From Odontocerum albicorne (Eukaryota; Arthropoda; Insecta; Trichoptera; Odontoceridae): a DNA stretch of 64,000 bases. Under the pieces are notes generated by a model. The model saw only the letters and a program-made list of their open reading frames with translations. It was not told where the DNA came from and did no database searches. This document shows positions 1-10,800 of this stretch, piece after piece. Where the stretch lies: assembly GCA_949825065.1 (NCBI GenBank), contig OX463862.1, forward strand, positions 21,557,071 to 21,621,070, written 5' to 3'. Both the position numbers and the translations under genes were made by a program. The first letter of the stretch is position 1. Every line of letters starts with the position of its first letter.

Positions 1-833
1 GGAAAAATCTATGTATATGAAAAATAATTTAATCCAAATATTTTAAACATACATCATGGGAAAATATTAATACGGTATTTTTAAATCCTTGTAACACAGT
101 ATGTAAAAATGACAGTTCAATTATAGTTACGTTTGAAAAAAATTTAGTGTGTTTCATACTGATTTGTTAAACACGTTCAGTGCTGAAAATGCCTGTACAA
201 CATGTTTTGGCGTTCTCAAAATGCTTATCGCCATTTCATTCCCAATTTATTTTAATAAATTCTTAACAAGTGAGCCACGAGAAGGAGCGGCCTTACGGTA
301 CTGATAGGGTGTGTAAGGGTTTATAATCATGAATTATACCTGCTCTCACATTTTTATTATTTTTTACTTTTAAATATGCACAATTATTTTTAACACTGCT
401 ATAATTTAAAAGATTCAGCAGTCAACGTGGTATATAGCAGTTACAATTTGAGGTAAAAAATGTTGAGTAATAATTGATTGTACACATAATTAGTGTAAAT
501 ACATTCATTGAATAAATTTCAAGTTTTTGTACTAGCTCTTTTATACAGATCTTATTTTATTTGTATGGGAAGTGCTTGGACTTACAGGTATTGTTCGCTT
601 TACGTTATTTAATTGTCTTTGGGAAAAATCTCGAAATAGAAAAACATGTTCGATGAATTTATTTCAATCTGTGAGATTGGTTCCAAACGAAAAAAGAAAT
701 AACCTAAACATGGTAAAAAAAAATCTTTTCAATTAGAAGACGTACATAACATTCCTTTCAATTTTATAAATTCAATTGGAGTTTTTATAAAATAAATTTC
801 TTAATTTAATTTAGATCGCGTCATAACAAATTT

Positions 834-1389
834 GCGTTAAGTGGGACAGCCTATAACGAGGGATACATGTATTTGATAATTAATCAAAACGAACAAAGTC
901 TCTGATTCAGAGAAACCATTGTTAATGCAGCTCTTAATTAATCAACTTCAACACGACCTTCGACTTAAGTCTGTGAGACGTGATCAAACAATGCATGTCG
1001 AATCAACAAGCTCGCTTTAATTGCGAACTTGCGTTAAGTGGGACAGCCTATAACGAGGGATACATGTATTTGATAATTAATCAAAACGAACAAAGTCTGA
1101 TTCAGAGAAACCATTTTTAATGCAGCTCTTAATTAATCAACTTCAACACGACCTTCGACTTAAGTCTGTGAGACGTGATCAAACAATGCATGTCGAATCA
1201 ACAAGCTCACTTTAATTGCGAACTTGCGTTAAGTGGGACAGCCTATAACGAGGGAAACATGTATTTGATAATTTCATTGTTAATGCAGCTCTTAATTAAT
1301 CAACTTCAACACAACCTTCGACTTAAGTCTGTGAGACGTGATCAAACAATGCATGTCGAATCAACAAGCTCGCTTTAATTGCGAACTTT
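834..1389. repeat. Tandem repeat, about 196 bp x 3
   Basis: Three consecutive copies of a unit of 195-197 bp begin at 834, 1031 and 1226. Each opens with GCGTTAAGTGGGACAGCC and closes with TCGCTTTAATTGCGAACTT or a close variant. The third copy has lost about 35 bp near its middle. The copies are nearly identical, so the array is recent or homogenised. A 67-residue open frame (1175-1378) falls inside it but is only repeat sequence. It could be a piece of a satellite or a local duplication. Confidence 0.9.
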
Positions 1390-3920
1390 TCCATATGCAA
1401 ACAACTAATAAAATTGAAGCTGTCAAATAAAACTGTGACTTGATTGGTTTTAATCTAAAACTATTTTGCTAATCAAATATTATGTCGTATTCAGTCTCCA
1501 ACCATATCCAATCAGTGAAGCGCTTTTCTTATTACCTTACTCTTTTCGAATCTTAAGAAATGTCAATTCAATGATATTAATATTTAAAAAAATAAACTGC
1601 ATCATAACATAAAATGACAAAAGTATAATCAAACATAGATTTTCGGCTAGAGATATGTTTTTTTTCTTATGATTAGTAAGGTTTTAAATTTGCATCTTCC
1701 ATACAATGATTCTTGTATGGTGTTCAGTGCCATTTTATGTGACCTAATGCTATTGTACGAAATTCAATGAATGTAAAATAGTTTTGTATCTTACGACCTT
1801 TTATCTTGAGATTATTTCGATTATTCAGACTTGGATTTATGAATATTTAAAGAGACATTTGTTTTCATAATATTCATGTGTAAAATAATTCATTACTAAT
1901 TTTAAAAATTGGTTTTTATCCTAACGATTAGATTAGGTCTTTCAATTTCCAATAACAATGACAATAAAATTAGTATTGTGAAATTGATTTTTTTCATTCT
2001 TTTGTGTTTTCTATATTTTATACAAAAAAAAAAGACAGCGTCTGTTTAAAAGTTTGTCCTTTTTCCTAATGCATGTGAAATTCACATTTTAAAAGCAATT
2101 ATTTTGAATTGAAATTATTTGCATAAATTAACAAACATGTTAAGTGGAACCACAACTTGCAATCTCAGCCACTTTTAGAATATCTTACAGCCTTATTTCA
2201 AAACATCAGGCATTTTCATATTCTTTTGATATTTCCACCAAGTATTCTATGAAATAAAAAAAAAATACCAAAATCAATTATTAAATAAATAAATTTTTAA
2301 ACAATGATTTTTTTATTTTTACTTTATGTGTGTGTAGGGCTTAGATTCGGTTATCTATACATAAAAAATAATAACTGCGTATAGCTTGCAGAATAATTTT
2401 ACGATAATCAAAATGTGTATAAAATATTCTTGATGAAACTGAATACATCGCTTTACATTTTTCGGAGTTAAAATAAAATACCAGTTTATGGTTGATTAAT
2501 TTGACAGTGTTAGCGCATTTTTAAATTACTCTTTTTTTTTTTAAGTCTGAAGCTTGGCAGGTATTATTTTTTTATAGTAAAAATTTACGTTAACCGACTT
2601 TACGCCCTAGTATTTTAAATGTACAACTTTTTTTCTTCTGTTTACAGATGATTTGACACGAAAGAATATGGAATATCTTTTGTTTATACAAGTAGATATC
2701 CATTACTTTTATTCTTTTCATTCCTTGATCCCGATTCCCACATTTCTTTACCCATTTTATATCCAAGAACACAATTACGCATGATTTTTTTTTTAAAGTA
2801 CACAACGCTTAATGTAATAAGCTGTTTTGTAAAATATATCAGAGAATTTCGAATTTCAAAAAAATGGTTTGTATAGAAGTTATTTGAATTCATGTGATAT
2901 ATATGTATATAAAAAATTATTCATATATTTTTTAAATTAACTAATGAAACTCTTTGTTGGACATAAATTTTTTTTTAAATCCAATTATTGCAAACAATTT
3001 TTTTCTGTGGTGAGGAGATTTGGTGTATAATATTTCTGTGTAATAAGAATGATTTTTTTCTTTTTCAATTCTTATCTCGCTGATTCCATATTTTTTGCTG
3101 AAGTTCTTTGGAAGTAATTTAAAACATTGCCATATTCGATTTGAAGATTTGTACTGCGTATGAGTTATTTAGTTCCAAACTGTATGATTATCATTAAGGT
3201 AGATATACCAAAAAGCTATATTTTAATAATTTTCTTATCTTTTTTATTTATACGATTATTTTTAAAATTCAGATAATATGCACTTGTGACTAAATAAATA
3301 ATTTAAATATTTTCATACTGTTACATAAAAAATGATGAATATTTACTGAAGTACAAAATGTAAAACACTCGAGAAAATTCATTGGGTCTATATATTGGGT
3401 CAGTGATCACTTAGCTGTGTTTGAGATATTTCAGGGCTAAAAAGCAACTTAGTGGGTTCTCTGTACGTATTTATACTGTAATATTGTTTTTATTACACTT
3501 TTTGTTGTATACAGTAAAACCTGGTGGATCTCTTCTGACCAAACAAAAAGATGTTAATGAAACCTTAAGTAAAAACGCTAGGCCAGTTAATGGACATAAA
3601 ATCTCGTCTAAAACATATCATAAATGGTAGAGATTGGTGTGAAAGTGATGTGAAGAAACACAAAGATCTGAGGACTCCTAATTTGTCAGTTGGAGCTATT
3701 AATTATGGTCATCAATAACACAATTCGAAACTAAAAGTATGAAATTTTAATTTTTATAGAAGCTGCATAAATTTATGTATTGTTTCAGAAACATGTACAA
3801 TTAAAAGTCGTCATTATTTTGAGGATTTTATATTGTATTTATTCCCATGTAGCAATCTCTTCCTATTAACCAGAAGGATGTTACAGAAGTCTTGTTAATT
3901 GTAACAGACAAACGTTTTTT
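1390..3920. other. AT-rich intergenic DNA, no gene seen
   Basis: This stretch is strongly AT-rich with many homopolymer runs. The open frames at 2590-2893 (- strand) and 3421-3630 (+ strand) have no recognisable domain and low-complexity composition, so I do not call them genes. No exon of the downstream F-box gene was recognised here. Confidence 0.5.
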
Positions 3921-3929
3921 AAATTTAAA

Positions 3930-4010
3930 TTGGGTATTAACGGGGATCAAATTTGCAACCTTCGGATTGGAACACAAGTGTTTTACTAACTAGGCCACGG
4001 AGGTGTATCA
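3930..4010 (-). repeat. tRNA-derived SINE fragment
   Basis: On the - strand the sequence reads as a tRNA-like head: CTCCGTGGCCTAGTTAGTAA (A-box region), then a spacer, then AAGGTTGCAAATTTGATCCC (B-box-like). The same layout recurs at about ten places in the window, which marks a dispersed SINE family rather than a functional tRNA. Confidence 0.65.
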
Positions 4011-4698
4011 AATTACTTGACAGTGTTAAGGTTTCCATTACTTCTTCTGCGTCGTGATCTCAATGCGAAAATATTCTTAATTAATTGTTTATATAGAAAA
4101 CAATTTTTGCAGCTGCTTTCTTATTCCAAAATGTCACATCTCTGTGAATTTCACATCTTTCAGCATTTTGCTTCTATTCATTTCAATTTTCCACAATTCT
4201 GAGAGCAACTATTAAGGACAATGTTGTATTCTGCCATTGATTAATTTTCAAAATAATACATTCACAAGACAAGTCAAAATTATCCCAAAATCTCAGAATA
4301 CTATTTGTAAATAATACTAATATTCATAGGTGAGTAGCTTAATGTGGGATATGACTCCACCAAGTTTTTTTAGTTAAAATCTTGATTGTACAGTTAATGC
4401 GTCAGACTTTTATGTAGTAGTTTTGAAACTCGTGTTGACCTATCTTGTTCCTTCCTGTTGTAATTTTTCCGGCTATCTGGATCAATTCACTGATCGCATT
4501 ATGTGGTACTGTGATAATAAAGTCAATAATTTCCCAAGGGATCTCCATGCAGACATACATTGGTATATAAATGAACCAATTGACTACTTCAACGTAGTAG
4601 CATCAAAGTATTGTTTTGTTTCATTTGAAGTTTTCTGCGAAAGTACTGGTAACTTGCAAGGTTGTTTGATCTCCATTCCTTAATCTGTTCTATAAGTA

Positions 4699-5639
4699 CG
4701 AGGCATATCCAGAAAGTAAGTGTACTGAATTTTTGTAGGTTACAATTTTTTTTATTTAAACAAAAAAATTACGTGGTTACCGTAGTACATATGTAAGCTA
4801 TTTTTCGACATAGTCACCATTCCTCTCAATGCAGGTGGTGAAGCGGGGTATCAACATTTTGATGCCTTCCTCGAAGTAGTTTCCCGCCAACTCCTCCGTC
4901 CACTTCTCCACCTCCTCCTTTACCTCCTCGTCGGTTGAAAACCTTTTTCCACCCATGTGCAGCTTCAGGGAGGTAAAGAGATAGTAATCTGAAGGTGCTA
5001 GGTCAGAGGAATGCGCGGGATGGTTCAGGACATCCCATTTAAACGAGGCGAGCAGTTCCTTCGTGGCGTTGGCCGTGTGTGGTCTGGCATTGTCGTGCAG
5101 CAGGCAGACTCCCTTTGTTAGCATGTCTCTCCTCTTGTTCTGAATCGCCCTCCGCAATTTTTTTAGGGTCTCACAGTATCTTGCAGAGTTGATGGTCTCC
5201 CCTTGAGGCATATATTCAATTAAAATTATGCCTTGACAGTCCCAAAACACGGATGCCATGATTTTCTTGGCTGAAATTGTGGTTTTGAACTTTTTGGCGG
5301 AGGGTGAAGAGGTGTGATGTGACCGTTTTTAAACTCACGACACCACTTGTACACACTCGTACGATTCATAGCTTTATCACCATATGCAGTTTTCGCCTCA
5401 TTATAAACCTCAACTGGAGGTTTTCCCTTCCAAACGTGAATTTCGCACTTGGCGGGAGATTGGTTTGACATTTTTCACGAAACGTGTTGTGGCGTCGACA
5501 CTTCTCAACGTATTGACCTCGAACCGGTCTCGTTGCGGAGGGGAAGGGTCAGGCTACACGGAAGTGTAGCCAACATGTCGAAAATAAAATCCATCCGGTC
5601 GTGAGAGCCTCAGTACACTTACTTTCTGGATACGCATAG
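4699..5639 (-). mobile_element. Mariner element, internally deleted (941 bp)
   Basis: Inverted ends of about 30 bp share the core ATCCAGAAAGTAAGTGTACT, and the element is flanked by TA at 4697-4698 and 5640-5641. Two - strand frames cover it. 5471-5226 is the N-terminal helix-turn-helix region (WCREFKNGH). 5259-4798 is the C-terminal catalytic part with the second Asp motif LLHDNARPH and the third in SSDLAPSDYYLF, ending GDYVEK. The segment with the first catalytic Asp is absent and the two parts lie in different frames. At 941 bp it is well short of the usual 1.3 kb, so it cannot encode active transposase. Confidence 0.93.
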
Positions 5640-5819
5640 TATATACTCTTATATTGCACCGCAAGTCATTTTCCTTCTGTAATGTCAAACCTTAAGTCCA
5701 TCGTTGCTACTATTCTTTTCACAGTCAAGTACATTGCCGTCAGAGAAGTCCTTTTAGGGGATTCCTTCTTTGTCACTATGTAACATCGTGCTCATAATAA
5801 ATAAAGAAAATTTCGGTCT

Positions 5820-6290
5820 TCTAGTATAGATCGCGTTGGATGGGGATTAATTTTGTCTCCCATAATAGCGTGCTATTACATCGTTGGATAGTATAAAATG
5901 GAAGTCCAATCTGTCAAGTTGTTCTTTTTCATTGCATGCTCAATGCTGAGTGTTATGTCCGGAACTTGGTGCCCCGCCTTTCTCTATCCTTCCTGTTCCT
6001 AGGCAATGTTGAATGCAGAGTTTAAAGAACATTGTATCAACTCCTTTATTTGGTCCTTCTGTCTTGTATGAGACCTACCTTTTGCTCGTTTTCCCTCAAC
6101 TGTCCCCATGATCATCAGTTTCTCTATATCAGGCATCCGTTGTTCTTCCCTGGCAACACGTCTAAAGTATGTTAAGATTCTTTTCCTGCATGTTGAAAGT
6201 CTTTCGATTATCTCTAATTCTTGGTGATCGAGACGTTGGTACACATTGCGGTCGATAAGATATAGAGCATCCATCTCAAACACAATGTCT
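5820..6290 (-). mobile_element. Non-LTR retrotransposon C-terminal fragment
   Basis: The - strand frame 6283-5999 carries the arrangement typical of the region after the reverse transcriptase in many arthropod non-LTR elements: RKRILTYFRRVAREE, then EKLMIMGTVEGKRAKGRS, then a Gln/Lys-rich end. No reverse transcriptase core remains. The piece is 5'-truncated and probably dead. The clade cannot be decided from this tail. Confidence 0.65.
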
Positions 6291-6299
6291 CGTAAGGAT

Positions 6300-7700
6300 C
6301 TATTATGTTAAGGTTTTTTAGTCAAATAAAGCAGCTCGGCTTATGGTCAGGGCGGCATTCTCAATATACAACATAACCACTTTCAGCTTTCACCCATAAC
6401 GTCCTGTTTTTAGGCTGTAAGCTGTATCCGAAGACAAAACCATTTGTGTCATGATATGAACAGTCTTAATATATATTCCTTAGATACTATTCAAATTGTA
6501 TCCGTAATTCAAGTATATATATATATATGTTATTTGATATCTCGCAAGTAAATAAAAAATGGTATCAAAGAGCGTCAATTATATCTATTACAAATTTGTC
6601 GACTAAAATTTATCAATTTAAGCAGTCTCTTTCAAACAATTTCTTATCTCAGCATTATATACTGCATTCGAAATAATACGTTTATGTATACATTATTCAA
6701 AATTCTCAATGAACTCGACGCTATGAATAGCTTTGGACTCATAAATGCACACAGCTACAATAATAAATTAGCATAAATACGCCCGTGTGTTGTGTTATCA
6801 TAATAGAATAGTTTATGATTCACACACAAAGTTATATCAATTCATTATGATTTGGTTAGCTGGGAAAATTCATATGAGCAGTGTTGCTATATATAAAACA
6901 TTTTTATCTCAAGGTAGGAACTGCTTGACAATCACAACAGATAAAATAATTCTTGATTTTGTTTGACTATGGCAATGTTTTTGATTTAACATTTTTTTCA
7001 GCATTAGTGCTTATTTAGATTTACTGATGTTTGTATGCAAACGTGTGATGGCATAATTCAACTGTTTAGTCGACACAATATTATAATTTGAATTATTAAA
7101 CAGAATTGTCTTGTATTAAAATTGTATAACTTTTAAATAAGCTCACTTTGGCACGTAAAAATATATTTATATCAATAATTTCAGAAACCTATTCGTATTT
7201 GTTTTTTTTTTTTTAAATAAATATGGAAACGTTTTGGTATTCATATAATTCATTTATTACTGTCATTCATAAAAGTTAATTTTTCTTAACACGCGTCTCT
7301 CATTTATCCCCGAATTCATAGTCCAACCTAAATACTAATGTCTGACCTTTAAATTTTGTAATTTGTATTCAAATTCGGACCTCATATGCTTTTAAGTAAA
7401 ATAATGAATCCTTAAGAGAAGCTATGAAATTTTACTTTAAATACTAATTTCTTTGAAGAAATAGTTGAGTTTTATTTTTTAGTGTTATGATTGGATTATG
7501 AATTTGGACATTATTAATCAATGCTGTTTTATGTCATTGTTTGTTTGAATAAATATCTTCAATAAGCAATAGACACTGAAGCAAATTAAATTTGATAATT
7601 TATTTAAAATAACCGTTGATGAGAATTCCTTCAAGCACTCTCTGTTGTCTTTTTGATGTTTACGACAATAATTATTTAGCTCATTTACTTGAATATCAAA
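6300..7700. other. AT-rich sequence upstream of the first visible F-box exon
   Basis: No recognisable coding exon, RNA gene or transposon is seen. It includes a short AT microsatellite near 6515. This is probably intron sequence of the F-box gene, because the exon at 7722 begins in the middle of a codon and needs an upstream exon. Confidence 0.45.
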
Positions 7701-7721
7701 TATTAATTTCTATATTTCTAG

Positions 7722-7873
7722 TACGAGAGCAGCGGTTGTGGAATCACAGTCACCTCCACCTGGTGATAAGAAAAAACCAAAACCAGCTGTTACACCAAAG
7801 CCCCCTACTCCTAAACCTGCGGCAACACCAAAAACACCCAAAGGAGGGAAGGCAGGGGAAAATGGGACACCCA
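7722..7873 (+). CDS. F-box/LRR gene, exon A (basic, Pro-rich)
   Basis: The acceptor TATTTCTAG ends at 7721 and the donor is GTAAGT at 7874. The exon starts with the last base of a split codon and ends after the first base of the next. It encodes a low-complexity run built from Pro, Lys, Ala and Thr (core KPAVTPKPPTPKPAATPK), probably unstructured. An earlier exon must supply two bases and the start codon. Confidence 0.78.
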
Positions 7874-10800
7874 GTAAGTTTATAATATTCATTATATTTT
7901 TATATCAAGGAATCGAATCCCAGGTGGAGACGAGCATAGTTATGCTACAGATATTTGTTTATGAAACATTATGGAATAATTTCCCATTGAAATAATATAA
8001 ACAGACATTACGACCACCATGCCCTAGTTGGTAAGTCGCCTGTTCTCTGAACAAGGGGTTGCCAGTTCAATTCCGATTAGTAGCCATTTAAAATAATCCA
8101 GTGTGGTTTTCAACCAAAACTATTTTTGCGAAAAACCCACTAAACAGTGTAAAAATAGTGTAAACAGTGTAAAAACCCACCAGGTCACCAGTCACTAAAC
8201 AGTGTAAAAATGGAGTATTTGTCTCTTTTTCGATTAAATCTTCGCATATGCGCTTGCGTACCGCTTTGGTCTCATCCGTTAGATCGTGCGATATCCATAC
8301 GCAGTGCTTCACTATCTTGCCATTATTTTTCAGATGTTCTTGCACACTAGATTTTGAGTATCCAAACTTGTCAGCTAATTGTCATATAGTCAGTGTTGGA
8401 TTTTTTATTTGATTTCTGCACGCAATACGTCGTCCACTTTCACAACTTTTTCACTTCGAGGATGGTTTTTTAGATTAAAATCACCACTTTTAAATTGTTT
8501 AAACCAGTTATGAGTTAAAAGTCTCTGACAAATGTAAACACAAGAAAAAGGCGCCAATGACGCGGTTTGACAGTCATTACATTGACAACTAGAGCCATCA
8601 ATGAGCAAATTCCGGTTTCATATTTATAGATCTGATATATTTAGCTCCCATGCCATAATACAATGGAGTGCCGAATTCAATAAAGGCAAAGGGAGGAAAA
8701 CAATTTAGGCAGCCTATCGGAGCGTGGTTGTTATTGCGACAGGAGTTTGAGTACTTGGGCTTGCAAGAGGAATGACTTGTAGCAAAGGTTTGTTTGAGCT
8801 CTTGAGTGTGGTATTTTTTTTTGTGATTATGTGCGGTATATTGTGGGATGAACGTTTTGGTCTGTCTGGAGTGATCAAGTGTGAGGAGTTTGGTTTCGCG
8901 TGATGTATAAATTTGTAATTGAGTATCACTGTTTGTCAGGTTGATGATAATGTGTAACGAGGTTTTATATAATCAAAAATCGGAAAGAAATATCGATTTA
9001 TTTTTTCATGCTATATGTCCTCAGCGAGATACAGGCAAAAGCCTAGTTTACTGGGGACATGGCAAATGAAGGGCAACAAACTCAGATCCATTAAAATTGT
9101 GTGTCCAAAATGAATTACCTGTTGTTTTTTCACTAATTATGTATATTTCTTGTCATGTGTAAAATAAATAAAAAATTAAAAAATGCACACTTAATTCTTT
9201 TATATATTATTAAAACGTTAGATAATGTATTCAATACATTTTATTTAGTCCTGATGCGAAGGATGATTCTGCTTTTTCTTGCTGAGGCCATCTGTAGAAA
9301 AATGTATTCATTTGAACTTGTGTGCGTGAAAGACATTTTTTAGTATAATTGTAGTAAATTCTGAAACAGTTTGCAGACCCCGTAGGATACCAACGGGGGT
9401 CCACAGATTCTAGATTGAGAACCGTTGGTCTAGTTCAGGGGTTCTCAACCTAATTGTGGTCGCGGGCGCATTCGATATTGAGGAAAATAGTAGCGGATGA
9501 AAGCTGGATTTCTAAAAAAAGACATTAAGCAGACGCATTTTTCCTTAGTTTGGATAAAACAGTAGTCTTCTTCCCAATCATTGTTGAATTGATAGGTTCA
9601 TTGTTTTATACTTGGATTACCCATTTTAGGGTAACAACACGTGATGTGGCGCAACACTGCATTTAAACTGAACCAGTTACCAACAGATAAAATACATACC
9701 TAAACAAGTGCAGAAATTTGGCACTCATAATCCTTAAACTCACAGACAGTGGAATTAAAACATTTTCGTAAAATTACATAAATTTTATAACGATTTCAAT
9801 AAACAATATTATTAAATAAATACTTTTTAGATTAAATTGTGTTTTTTCATTATTAAATATATACTATGTAGCGGGTGCATACAAATAGATCTGCGGGCGC
9901 ACATGCACCCATGGATACAGGGTTAAGAAACCCTAGTCTAGTTGGTAATACCATTGTCTCCTACGGAGTATGGATTTGATTTATCTTGGTACATATATTT
10001 TTTTTAAATGGGTCTGTTTTTTACTCTATGCCTCTTTAACATCTTGAGTTGGTTGAAAAAGATTGCCACATTACATTAAATCCACCGGATTGTACTGTAT
10101 ACCGAATACTTATTGTATTTATTTTCAGCTGGCAAGAAAGGGCGAGGAAAAGCTGCAGCCGCAGAAGAAAAGAAAGAAAGTGCCAAACCAAACCAAGAGG
10201 CCTCATTAAAAGCTCTAATGCAGGTGAGTGAGTGATGCTCGGTCGGTAGTGTGGGAAATATTATTATTGGCAGCATGAATGCTGTTTATATCTTTATCAA
10301 ATTTAACAACTAGTCCAGATTGTTTTTAAACTGGTTCAATGTCACACGTTACATTATTGGTTAGTTTGTTTCAAGATTCCACAACTCTTTTGCTACCTGT
10401 AAAACTGAGACTATTATAGTTATCAAATCAAGAGACAATAAATGCATTTACTAGAGTCTTGTACTCATTCACTGGAATGCATCTCCATATCGACCTCTTT
10501 GTCTCAGATCAAAGAATTGGAAACTGGTTATTCTACAAATCCAAGCATTGACGACCTCCATAACCTAGTTGATAAGGTGCCTGTGTGAGGTTACTAACAT
10601 ATTTCTCGTCGGTTGAAAAAGATTACAACATGGCAATAATTCTGCCAGTTTGTACTGTATACGAGGGTTGCTACTTCACTTTTGAAACAGACAAGTAAAA
10701 ACAAATATTTATCATCGAAAATGGCTTTATTGTTTTTCGAAATACTCCATGAAGATCAATACACTTTTGCATGCGCTTGAACCAATTTTCGAAGCACTTT

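Noticed and set aside
834..1389. CRISPR-like array
   Set aside because: Repeats are directly abutting 196-bp units with no spacers, in an animal genome.
4423..4683. 86-codon + strand open frame beside the 4.7-kb mariner
   Set aside because: No domain on either strand that I can defend; possibly degraded retrotransposon sequence, but unsupported.
8011..8085. Functional tRNA gene
   Set aside because: A- and B-box-like segments exist but no cloverleaf stems close; it matches a dispersed SINE family.
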